From Haliea sp. (lineage in GTDB: Bacteria; Pseudomonadota; Gammaproteobacteria; Pseudomonadales; Halieaceae), in NCBI GenBank assembly GCA_016704305.1, contig JADJAL010000043.1:1-27432 (forward strand): a stretch of 27,432 bases of DNA. Reading direction: 5' to 3'. The notes below the pieces were generated by a model, which was given only the letters and a program-made list of their open reading frames with translations, did not search any database and had not been told where the DNA came from. Within the stretch, counting starts at the first letter, position 1; each line of letters starts with the position of its first letter. Shown here piece after piece: positions 1 through 7,932 of the stretch. The translations under genes were made by a program, and so were the position numbers.

Positions 1-331
1 TGTTCCGGGTTAAGGCCCAGACCATTGTCGCTAATCCGCTGGTGATCGTGTTGATCGCCATTCCGCTGGTGATCCCAGAGCTACGGTATTTTCATGATTG
101 CCTACGTCTGGGCATATCTGTAGCGCGTGCCGTTCAACGATCGCGGCGCCTGCCGGCTTGATCGGGACATCAATTTTTGAACTTGCAGTTGCCGTCGCCA
201 TCGGTCTGTTTGGCCTGAATTCGGGCGCCGCGCGCTGCGCCACGGTAGTGGGTGTGCTGGTGGAAGTGCCGGTGATGCTGTCGTTGGTGGCGATCGCCAA
301 CCGGACGCAGTATCGGTTTGCTGCGGGCTGA
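1..331 (+). CDS. ACR3-family arsenite efflux permease, 3' end (partial, frameshifted)
   Basis: This is the C-terminal part of an arsenite/antimonite exporter of the inner membrane (ACR3 family); its 5' part lies before the window. The last segment reads APAGLIGTSIFELAVAVAI, then FGLNSGAA and VVGVLVEVPVMLSLVAIANR before the stop at 329-331. That is the highly conserved final part of ACR3, covering its last two membrane helices. The upstream portion reads in other frames: the helix with IVLIAIPLVI is in frame 3, and the next (IFMIAYVWAYL) needs a shift near base 87, so at least two indels are present. Other ars genes would be expected upstream; none is visible downstream. The family assignment is secure, the exact reading is not. 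Confidence 0.8.
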
Positions 332-551
332 GTGTCAGGCTGTCAAAGCGATCTCCCGCCAGGCCCCAAGCTCTCGATTAAAACGTCGGCTGATCGTGCT
401 GAAGCTGGTCGATATAGCAGGTGGAAGGGTTGCCGGGTGTCGAATGCCGGCAACGGAGTCTTCGCGAGTTCGGGTGGCCCGCATAGGGGAAGCGAACCTC
501 TTTACCTACACCATGCAACCGGTCTGCCGGAGTACTCGTGAGCAACTAGTC
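332..551. other. intergenic stretch with no supported gene
   Basis: About 220 bases separate the end of the arsenite permease from the end of the convergent aminotransferase. Several open frames cross it, but none shows a recognisable motif, and they run on into the aminotransferase as shadows. No clear terminator hairpin was seen. A further broken ars gene cannot be excluded. Confidence 0.4.
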
Positions 552-1915
552 TCAGGAAACGCCGTAATACTCCGCCGTCAGGTCCAGCGCCGTTGCGCAT
601 GCTCACCAGATTGTCGATCTCCCGGTGGTTGCAGATCAGCGGCGGTGCCGTGATCATCGCGTCGCCGGTCTGGCGGACCATCAGGCCGGTGGCATTGGCC
701 GGTTGCGGCAATACACAGCCCCCGCAGCGTCTGGCGCGAGACGCTCGCGTGGAGTGTCCTGTCGCGCACCGGTTCCACGGCGCTCTGGCATGCCGACGCC
801 GCACCTCGCCCACGATACGGTGGTCGCGCAGCGATAGGCGGCGCCCTGGAAATACGGGGCGAGCTTGCTGGCGGCGGCTTCCACGTTTTTTTTTGCGCAA
901 CAGTTTCTGAGGGTGGCGAGACCCGCGGCACACGCGGCGGGGTGGCCGGAGGAGGTCAGGCCGTGCGCGGAATTCACCATCGTGGCTGAGCAGCACATCG
1001 GCGACCCTGTCGCCCACCATTACGCTACCCAGTGGCTGGTAGCCGTTGGTGACAGTCTGCAAACGTCGTCAGGTCCGGCTCCAGGCCGTAGGTCTGGCAG
1101 CGAACCAGGTTGCCGGTGCGGCTGCAAAACCGCAGATCACCTCGTCCATGACCAGCGGATGTCGCGCTGTTGGCAGATGCGCCGGATTTCGGGCCAGTGA
1201 GTCGGGCGGGATAATCACGCCGCCTGCGCCCTGCACTGGCTCGGCGATAAAGGCGGCCACCCGCGCCTCGCCCAATCCGTCGATTTTCTGTCCGAGTTCG
1301 CGTGCCACCCGGATGCCGAAGTCCTGGGGGGTCTTCATCGGCTCCCTCCCCGAACCAGTACGGTTGGCTGATGTGGTGGATGTAGTCCAGGCGCGCGTCT
1401 GCCGGTGCATCGCACTCATGCCGCCCAATGAGGCGGAGGCGATAGTCGAGTAAGTGGTAGGCATTCCTGCGACTGATGATGAGATTTTTCTCGGGCTTGC
1501 CCTAACAAGTTGTAGCAACGCGCTGGACCAGGCGCAGGTTGGTGTCGTTCGCCTCCGGAGCCGGGTTGGTGAAAAATACATGGTTGAATTGCGCTGGCGT
1601 GACTCGACTAGGGCGCGCTGCCAGTTCCACCGCAGGTTGGTTGGCGCACTGGAAAAAGCTGTTGTAGAACGGCAATTCCTGCAGCTGGGCGGTGATGGCG
1701 TCCTTGATGCTGGTCTGGCTGTAGCCCAGGTTGCAGCACACAGGCCGGATTATGCCATCCAGCAACTTGTTGTCGTCGCTGTCGTAGATGCAAACATGTT
1801 CAGCGCGGGATATGATGCGGCCCTTGCTGGCTGTGGTTTGCAGGTTGGTGAACGGGTGCAGGTAGTGCGCCTGGTCCAGTTGGCGCAACTGCGCGGTGTC
1901 GAGCTTGGTGCTCAT
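552..1915 (-). CDS. class III aminotransferase, putrescine/omega-amino acid-pyruvate type (frameshifted)
   Basis: A PLP-dependent, fold type I transaminase of the cytosol that would transfer an amino group from putrescine or a similar omega-amine to pyruvate. The ATG at 1915 begins MSTKLDTAQLRQLDQAHYLH, followed by the motifs YLHPFTN, LDGIIRPVCCNLGY, ELPFYNSFFQ and FNHVFFTN. Later pieces in other frames carry YSTIASASLGGMSAMH, VAAFIAEPVQGAGGVIIPP, DEVICGF, TNGYQPLGSVMVGDRVADVL and ALDLTAEYYGVS before the stop at 552-554. Total length fits the usual 455-460 residues. There are at least four indels. One falls at the expected PLP lysine codon, where the order F-A-K-T-V-T-N-G would be restored by adding two A's near 1065. 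It is divergent from speB, which supports a role in agmatine/putrescine breakdown. Substrate is inferred. Confidence 0.8.
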
Positions 1916-2087
1916 GCAGAGTATCCGTGACGGCAGTACGGGATGGCCGCGGCGTCATTGGGGGACGGCAGCAGCACAGTAGTGTTTGACTGCGCGGTGT
2001 TGTCCGTTAGTGGTGCATATTGGCGCAGCGATAAGCGTGTTCCCTACCGAGGCGCTCTCGCAGGGAGTTTAGCGCGTTTTTTACTGC

Positions 2088-2101
2088 AGGAGGACCGTGT
2101 G
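2088..2101 (+). promoter_or_regulatory. ribosome binding site and GTG start of speB
   Basis: AGGAGGA at 2088-2094 is a near-perfect Shine-Dalgarno sequence. It is followed after four bases by GTG at 2099-2101, which opens the agmatinase frame (GTG AGC GAT CAG ATG). The in-frame ATG at 2111 is 16 bases away, too far to use this site well, so GTG is preferred. Confidence 0.6.
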
Positions 2102-3031
2102 AGCGATCAGATGAGCAAGAGCAGTGCGTTTGGCGGATGACTCGAGTTACGCCAATATTTTCAGTTTCATGGGCCTCAGCGCTCAGCCGCGACCTCGACC
2201 CCTGCGGGCCTGGACGCGGTGGTGATGGGTATCCCCTACGATCTGGGCACCAGTGGCCGCGCCGGCGCAGTGGGCCCAACGGCATTCGCCAGGCCAGCGC
2301 CAACCTGCGCTGGGAAGAGCAGCGCTGGCCCTGGGCGTTCTGCCCGGAATGACCGCCTGCAGGCCATCGACTACGGCGACGTGCAGTATTCGCCCGACAG
2401 TTCCGGACATGCCGCAACAGGTCGAGATGAGTCACGCCGCGCGGATCGTGGCGGCAGGCAAGACGTTGATCAGCCTTGGGGTGATCACTTCGTGACGCCA
2501 CCGCTGCTGCGCGAAGTCACGCCGCCACCCATGGCAAGCTGGCGTTGATTCCGTTTCGATGCGCATACCGACACCACGCCCAGCACCAGAAGTACGATCA
2601 CGGCAGCATGTTCTACCGGGCGCCGCGCGCGAAGGCCTGATTGACACCGAGCGCTCGGTGCAGATCGGCATCCGTACCGATTTACGACCCGCGACGCGCA
2701 TGAATTCCAGGTGATTAATGCCGACCAGGCCAACGAGCAGACCGCACAGGACATCATCGCCGCAATCCGCGCCCGCGTGGGCGATGCCCCGGCTACCTGA
2801 CGTTTGATATCGATTGCCTGACCCGCGTTCGCCCCCGGCACCGGCACCCCGGTGGTGGGGGGGCTGAGCACGTCCAAAGCGCTGCGTATCCTGCGTGGCC
2901 TCGCCGATCTGAACATTGTGGGCTTCGATGTGATGGAGGTGTCGCCCGCCTACGACCAGTCGCAACTCACCGCGCTGGCCGGTGCGTCACTGGCGCTGGA
3001 GTTCCTTTACATGCGAGCGAGCCGCGGCTGA
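2099..3031 (+). CDS. speB: agmatinase SpeB (frameshifted)
   Basis: Hydrolyses agmatine to putrescine and urea in the cytosol, using a binuclear manganese site (ureohydrolase family). The pieces follow E. coli SpeB closely: LGTSGRAGAVGP, IRQASANLRWEEQRWPW, the metal motif FDAHTDT at about 2558-2578, LIDTERSVQIGIRT, then YLTFDIDCLDP-like TFDIDCL, PGTGTPVVGGLSTSKALRIL, NIVGFDVMEVSPAYDQSQ and the end ALEFLYMRASRG with TGA at 3029-3031. The length of about 310 residues matches the family. At least six indels break the frame, the first only some 35 bases after the start (an extra G near 2136). It is divergent from the aminotransferase across 183 bases, so the pair could run agmatine to putrescine to 4-aminobutanal. 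Identity is firm; the sequence is damaged. Confidence 0.88.
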
Positions 3032-3078
3032 AGCGTAGAGGCGATTTACCGGGTGCAGGTCTTCCCTCGCGTGATGAG

Positions 3079-4015
3079 CTACTGAGCAGTCAACGTGTCA
3101 TTCCCGGTGCGTTGAGACCGGTATGCCGTCCAGAGCCAAAAGACTATATCGCCGCAGATGGTTGCGACCCGGAAGAGAACGGCTATCAGTAGGGCCTCGG
3201 GAACACCGACAGCGGGCGTAAGAATATAAACCAGCACTGCTTCTCTTACGCCGATTCCTGAAGGCGCTTAAGTATCAGGTAACCGAAAACCACGATACCG
3301 AAAAGGCAAAGCAGAGCAGCAGGCACTCGCTGGGTGAAAGTGCGTCAGCAATCGGCAGGACCAGCAATACCAAACTGAATCCGGCGAAAATGAAGAAGGT
3401 AAAGTAATAGAGACAGGGGATTGCCAGCGTTTGAAGCGCGCCGGAACTTTCCGGGAATCGACCAAGCTTTAAACGTTCAAACAGTGAGGGCAGGGTGCGG
3501 TGAGCCAAATAGAACATTGGCAGTATGGGGCAGAGCAGCACGACCGCCCTCATGCCAGGGTGTAGCGAAGAGAAAATTTCCCCGGGAATGAAAATTGCCA
3601 TGGAGGCCGCTGTTCCGGCCGCGCTCAACAGCCCGCAAAACTCGTATACCGTAGAAAGTAGTAGGGATCGGTGGGAATATCCCCGCGCACGTGCGATCAC
3701 ATGCCGTCCTGCCAAGTGTGCAACGTTCCCTGGCAGATATTTACCCAGCTGGCTTTTAGCGTAAACGTGTATCAGTCGATGTGAGTGTGGTTTTCCGGGC
3801 TCAAGGCTTATCAATAGATGCCGCCAGGCTGCGGATAATGGCCAACATGCAAAAGCATAAAGAAGCGCGCTGGCGACAACGCTCGCCAGCGATAACAAGT
3901 CAGGTTGCCAGTCTGCCAGCTGACCTCGAAACGACCAAACCTGAAAGCCGATGTAGGCGAGTGAAACGCAAACTAGCAGGCCTCCGAATGCCTTAACCCA
4001 CACTCCCGGTCGCAT
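3079..4015 (-). CDS. flippase-like / LPG-synthase transmembrane-domain protein (frameshifted)
   Basis: A polytopic inner-membrane protein resembling the transmembrane half of lysylphosphatidylglycerol synthases and the UPF0104 family, often found beside polyprenyl-phosphate glycosyltransferases. The start MRPGVWVKAFGGLL (ATG at 4015) lies five bases after the methyltransferase stop; the open frame continues upstream but only through that gene. Visible motifs are SQLGKYLPGNVAHLAGRHV (the family's GKYxPG..H.GR signature) and STVYEFCGLLSAAG. After two indels near 3245-3285 come SGIGVREAVLVYILTP and ALLIAVLFRVATICGDIVFW, ending with TAG at 3079-3081. Length is about 310 residues with 7-8 hydrophobic segments. 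A role in moving or presenting a lipid-linked glycan is inferred from family and neighbours. Confidence 0.75.
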
Positions 4016-4020
4016 TCTAT

Positions 4021-4660
4021 TTACGAAGCTAGTCGTGGCCGAGCGAGTACGACGGTCCAGGGTAGCAAAGCTTTTACCCGCAGAACGTCGAACTCGGTCT
4101 GGACAAATTTCACAAAGGCGGGTTTTGACCAATGCTGTACATGCCCCGGGGCATTGCCCAGAGCAGTGAAATGCTGTCCACGAAAAAAATTCAGTAACCG
4201 GAAGTTCGGCTCACGAGGCACGCTTAACACCGCGAGACCTTTTGTTGCTTTCGCGATCCGGCGCAGCCCCTCATCCGGATGCTCAAGGTGTTCCAACACC
4301 TCGCAACAGACAACAACTTCGCTGGCATACCGAGAGCCCTCGAGGTCGTATATGTTGAGTTCGCTGAATTGTAGTCCTGCGTGTTCGCCAATTCTCGACT
4401 TCGCTTCGTTCGCAAGGGCTAGAGATACATCCGTGGCATGGATGCTGGCGTGCGTGTGTCTAAGCAACAGCTCGGTGATGTTGCCTGCGCCCCACCTCCA
4501 ATATGGTGCTGGGATTTGCTGAACCGACAAAAGCAACAACGGTTTCCAGGAGTTGGTTTAGCGCGTATCGGGCTATGGGGTTTTTCGTCTGGTACTTGTC
4601 GGAACCGGTGCCGACTACAACCCCGTTCTCAACTCTCTCGGTGATGATGCTCTTACTCAT
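4021..4660 (-). CDS. class I SAM-dependent methyltransferase
   Basis: A soluble Rossmann-fold methyltransferase; the substrate is not visible from sequence. The likely start is ATG at 4660 (MSKSIITERVENGVVVG), followed by the family N-terminus SDKYQTKNPIARYALNQL, motif I ILEVG..GNITELLL, CCEVLEHLEHPDEGLRRI and a C-terminal VLSVPREPNFRLLNFFRG, ending with TAA at 4021-4023. A single extra G in the run at about 4493-4497 shifts the frame inside motif I. No stop separates it from the glycosyltransferase upstream, so as written the two form one polypeptide. It is followed closely by the flippase-like gene. Methylation of a lipid-linked sugar or glycan is an inference from context. Confidence 0.75.
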
Positions 4661-5627
4661 CAGGGAAAGCGGTGTGCGTTCTGATATAAACTTGTCCACT
4701 GACTCCTCCGGCGAGGAAGTGCGAATTACCATTTCCGCCAGTATGCCAAGTGATATGAGTTGTATGGAGAGAATCACCAACAGGATGCCGACCATGAACA
4801 AAGGCCGGTTTCCAACTGGCCCCAATCCCAGGAACCACAGAATTGCCAGATAAGTCAAAATCAGGGCGCCCAGAGAGCCAAACAATATTCCGACGCCGCC
4901 ATACAGGTGTCCGGGCTTTTTCATATATCGGGTGGTTGCCAGCACGGTAAAGAGATCGACAAGCCCGCGCATGTAGCGCTCCCAGCTGTACTTTGAGGTA
5001 CCGTATCGACGAGGATGGTGCTCGACTTCCACTTCACCGATGCGGTATCCGTAATCATTAGCGAGAATGGGGATGTAGCGGTGGAGTTCGCCATACACGT
5101 CAACTTTTTTTACTACTTCCGCCCTGTACGCTTTGAAGCCGCAGTTAAAGTCGTGTAGTTGGATGCCACTCAGCGACGCAGTCACCTTGTTGAATACTCT
5201 CGATGGTATTGTTTTCGACTTTGGGTCTTGCCGATTTACTTTCCAACCGGATACACAGTCGTAACCTTCGCGAATCTTGTCCAGGAATTTTCCGATTTCC
5301 TTCGGGTCATCCTGGAGGTCTGCATCCATGGTGAAGACAACATCCCCGGACACGTATTTGAAACCGGCTGAAAGTGCGAGCGCTTTTCCACAGTTTCTGC
5401 GTAGACGCAGTGCTTTAACATTATCGGGATGGGATTTCTGAAGCGCTGCGGCTTCCCAGGAATTGTCTGTGCTTCCATCGTCGATGAAAAAGATTTCAAA
5501 ATTCAGGTTCAATGCAGATATGGCAGCCGCACAGACATCAAACAATCTCACCAGTGTTTGCTCTTCATCCTTCACAGGAATGACTATCGATACTTTTTAT
5601 ATCGATAACTTCGATCTGCGTTCCCAT
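4661..5627 (-). CDS. polyprenyl-phosphate glycosyltransferase, GT2 (GtrB/ArnC/DPM1-like)
   Basis: Transfers a sugar from a nucleotide donor to undecaprenyl phosphate on the cytosolic face of the inner membrane. Motifs in order are VSIVIPVKDEEQ, FFIDDGSTDNSWE, TMDADLQDDP (the metal-binding DxD region), HDFNCGFKAYR and HHPRRYGTSKYSWERYMRG. These are followed by two C-terminal membrane helices (about LYGGVGILFGSLGALIL and LFMVGILLVILSIQLISLGI), as in the ArnC/GtrB group. The best start is ATG at 5627 (MGTQIEVIDIK), which needs one A removed from the A5 run at 5594-5598; without it the first start is an internal GTG at 5575. It lies 93 bases after the large membrane protein and is followed in frame by the methyltransferase. 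Function class is confident; the sugar is unknown. Confidence 0.85.
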
Positions 5628-5720
5628 AATGGAAGTTCCGGTGCGTTTACGGCGTAAGTCGACGCAGGTTAATCCTTAGACACAAGGGTAGCCTTTCCAA
5701 GCCGGCAGCGTGGGCCCGAC

Positions 5721-7430
5721 TTATGTAGGTTCGAAATCGTATCCGAGTATCCTGCCTTGCAGCTTGACAACATCACCTTTCTGGCTGACTACGTATACCG
5801 AGTAATACTTCGACCCCCCTGGGGCCAGAGCTCCGAAAATGGACCCTTTATGCTCGTCGGTGGGCGCACGGGCCTGGCCAACGCCAACCACTTTGCCAGC
5901 AGTATCGGTCACGACAATGCACTTAATGGAGTTTTGCCGCAGAAAATCTTCGGGGATTACACCGCGGATTACTTGCGTATTCCGCAGCGCTCTACTGCGC
6001 CAGCCGCTGCCAGCTTGACCGACTTCTTGCTGGTCCGCCGGCTCCTTCATGGTTTCTCCCAGCAGGCCGCAATCCCCAAGCCATCGATCGGAAAAAGGAT
6101 AGTGGTTGTTATCCTTCAACAGCTTCGTTGAGTAGAAGCGTTTGTCGCTAAAGTCTGTCATGAACAGCGAGTCGTCGACCAGCTCAAGTCTGAGCGCTAT
6201 GGCGCGAAAGTTGTGTCGCCAAAGCTCATTCTGGAGGGTTTCTGTTGGCTTGAATCCGGCAGTCATTGCGCCAAAAATTACAGGCGTCAGTAAAATAATT
6301 GCCAGAACAGGCGGCAATAGAGATGCTTGGGAATGCAATGCAGGGCCTGACTCTGGTCCTTTGCGCCTTTCGTGCATCGCCATTAGGGTCCGAATGGTCA
6401 CCAGCACCAGCACCGCAAAGCCGAGCCAGGTGATTGCAGCGATTGAGTGATGCCTCGCTGCGGGTCCGGAAATCAGCAATACCTCTGATCTTCCATAAAT
6501 GATCAGCACTGTACTGCTCCACCCGAATGTGGCCAGGCCAATCCAGCAAGCGTCTTGGGTGCGTTTGGCCCAAAGGCTTAGCCACGGGGCCAGAAGTGGA
6601 ATTCCGATAAGTGGAATCCAGCCGATCAGGGCACCCAGTATCTTTGAGTTGGTGACAGAAAACCCCAACTGGGCAGCAGCGACCTGGGCCTGTTCCAGAA
6701 TGTTATTGTCCGCAACCCTGTCTGCACCGGCACTCGATGAATTGATCCACAATACTGTGATTAGCAATCCGAAGAGGTAGGGCCATTCCTTCCACCAGTT
6801 GCCCGGTGTACGCAGGGTGATTCCGACGACTAACAGCGCCGGCCATGTGAGCACGCCAGTTCCGTACGACATGCTGGCCAGGATAGCCAGCACAAAGGCA
6901 CTCTTGCACTTGTTGGTGGCGCGCAGGTAGATGGCTGCGAGGGCGAAAAAATTTGCCGTCAGCCAGCCAGCCCCGCTCATCGACTTCAAAAAGTTCCAGC
7001 TCCCTGTCAGGCCGAACAACAGTGCGCCAGCAAGTATGAACGTTGCAATCCTTTCGGTTTGGCCAAGGGAGGAACTGCCCAGCATTCGCGCTACAAGGAA
7101 TAGTTGGGCAAACACGATGCCGATATCAAACAGCCCAAGGGGAATGTTGGCTCCAGCAAAAAAAATGATATTGATCCAGTAGATCAGTTTTGGAATGACA
7201 AGCGGGTGCTCATTGTTGAAAACGAACAGGCCTGGCACATTCACTGAACCGTCGGGACGAATAACACTGTCTATCATTAGCCAGTAATCAGCATACTGCA
7301 GCTGGGACCCGTTAATGACTATTACGCCCAGGCGGACTGCCGCAAAAAGGATAATCGCACCAGCGACAAGGTACCCAACTGATAGCCAGGCAGAGTACGG
7401 TCGATGGCTTGAAGAGCTAATCAATGTCAT
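5721..7430 (-). CDS. large polytopic membrane protein, possible GT-C-type glycosyltransferase
   Basis: An intact 569-residue protein that I cannot assign to a named family. About ten to eleven hydrophobic helices span residues 15 to 405, followed by a hydrophilic C-terminal domain of roughly 165 residues that should lie in the periplasm. After the first helix there is a loop with QLQYADYW and FNNEHPLVIPKLIYW. The acidic tract followed by EH..xP+L recalls GT-C enzymes and related uncharacterised exopolysaccharide membrane proteins. The start ATG is at 7430. It heads the same-strand row GT2, methyltransferase, flippase-like gene, so it may use the lipid-linked sugar made by the GT2. The absence of frame breaks over 1.7 kb contrasts with its neighbours. 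Catalytic function is inference only. Confidence 0.8.
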   Translation of the reverse strand: MTLISSSSHRPYSAWLSVGYLVAGAIILFAAVRLGVIVINGSQLQYADYWLMIDSVIRPDGSVNVPGLFVFNNEHPLVIPKLIYWINIIFFAGANIPLGLFDIGIVFAQLFLVARMLGSSSLGQTERIATFILAGALLFGLTGSWNFLKSMSGAGWLTANFFALAAIYLRATNKCKSAFVLAILASMSYGTGVLTWPALLVVGITLRTPGNWWKEWPYLFGLLITVLWINSSSAGADRVADNNILEQAQVAAAQLGFSVTNSKILGALIGWIPLIGIPLLAPWLSLWAKRTQDACWIGLATFGWSSTVLIIYGRSEVLLISGPAARHHSIAAITWLGFAVLVLVTIRTLMAMHERRKGPESGPALHSQASLLPPVLAIILLTPVIFGAMTAGFKPTETLQNELWRHNFRAIALRLELVDDSLFMTDFSDKRFYSTKLLKDNNHYPFSDRWLGDCGLLGETMKEPADQQEVGQAGSGWRSRALRNTQVIRGVIPEDFLRQNSIKCIVVTDTAGKVVGVGQARAPTDEHKGSIFGALAPGGSKYYSVYVVSQKGDVVKLQGRILGYDFEPT

Positions 7431-7492
7431 GGATGTTGAGCGTCCTTGGCTCGCGCTGAGGCGCGAATCGTCCTTGACTATGAAACATCACG

Positions 7493-7521
7493 ATACTAGG
7501 ACGTGTGAGGCGTGTGTACAA
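7493..7521 (-). promoter_or_regulatory. weak sigma70-like promoter upstream of the glycan locus
   Basis: On the minus strand TTGTAC (7516-7521) and TAGTAT (7493-7498) are separated by exactly 17 bases and lie about 60 bases before the ATG at 7430. The -10 matches consensus at four of six positions and the -35 at three, so this is only a candidate. Confidence 0.25.
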
Positions 7522-7526
7522 ATCAT

Positions 7527-7808
7527 TTAATGCTGAATGGCATCCTCGGGAGCATTCAATCTTCCAGCCAGCGCCCCCAACCAGTTGTTCAATCTCCGCA
7601 TCAAGCCACGCACGATGCGGTTAAGAACGGTAGAGCGATAACCAATCAGCATGCCGAGAACAACTGGAACCGGGCCGATGGCGTCAGCTTTTTTTACATT
7701 GCTGAAATCAGTCCTGCGCCTCAATGTTGTGAAGAGCGAGTGAACAAAGCTAAACAGGCTTGTGGCACAGTAATTGCGGAAAAATCCAAACAAGGTCACA
7801 TTCGCCAA
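7527..7808 (-). CDS. doubtful small ORF, 93 residues
   Basis: An uninterrupted leftward frame starting with TTG (LANVTLFGFFRNYCATSLF as read) and ending in LNAPEDAIQH. It has a hydrophobic N-terminal stretch and a basic middle (LNRIVRGLMRRLNNWLGAL), but no family I recognise and no good ribosome binding site. A stop codon lies directly upstream of the TTG. It could be a remnant, a small membrane protein, or chance. An overlapping rightward frame covers the same bases and is equally unsupported. Confidence 0.25.
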   Translation of the reverse strand: MANVTLFGFFRNYCATSLFSFVHSLFTTLRRRTDFSNVKKADAIGPVPVVLGMLIGYRSTVLNRIVRGLMRRLNNWLGALAGRLNAPEDAIQH

Positions 7809-7835
7809 TAGTTACACTGGAACTCCTGTATTACA

Positions 7836-7865
7836 TTGCAAGCGACACGTCAGATACCCTATGGT
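7836..7865 (+). promoter_or_regulatory. weak promoter candidate before sulfatase 1
   Basis: TTGCAA (7836-7841) and TATGGT (7860-7865) are spaced by 18 bases and lie about 67 bases before the sulfatase ATG. Each hexamer matches the sigma70 consensus at four positions. It is placed by eye only. Confidence 0.22.
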
Positions 7866-7932
7866 TTGCGCCAATCATGGATCGTGCAGTTGTGCCTGTA
7901 ACCGCGCCTCTTGCAGAAATGGAACTTAGCTC

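Larger units (their letters stand above)
7431..7932. other. divergent intergenic region of about 500 bases
   Basis: This region separates the leftward glycan locus from the rightward sulfatase and must hold promoters for both. It contains one doubtful leftward small ORF (7527-7808) and an overlapping rightward frame at 7512-7811; at most one of these can be real. No RNA gene or strong terminator was found. Confidence 0.5.

Noticed and set aside
502..2501. Long overlapping frames opposite the aminotransferase and agmatinase
   Set aside because: They are Arg/Ala/Pro-rich shadow frames typical of GC-rich coding DNA, and they contradict the conserved motifs on the true strands.
4016..4132. Upstream extension of the flippase-like gene to 4132
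   Set aside because: The extra residues are Arg-rich, lie entirely inside the methyltransferase gene and are not family-like. ATG at 4015 follows the methyltransferase stop by five bases.
7512..7811. Rightward 99-residue frame in the sulfatase upstream region
   Set aside because: It has no motif, no ribosome binding site and no recognisable composition, and it overlaps an opposite frame of equal length.
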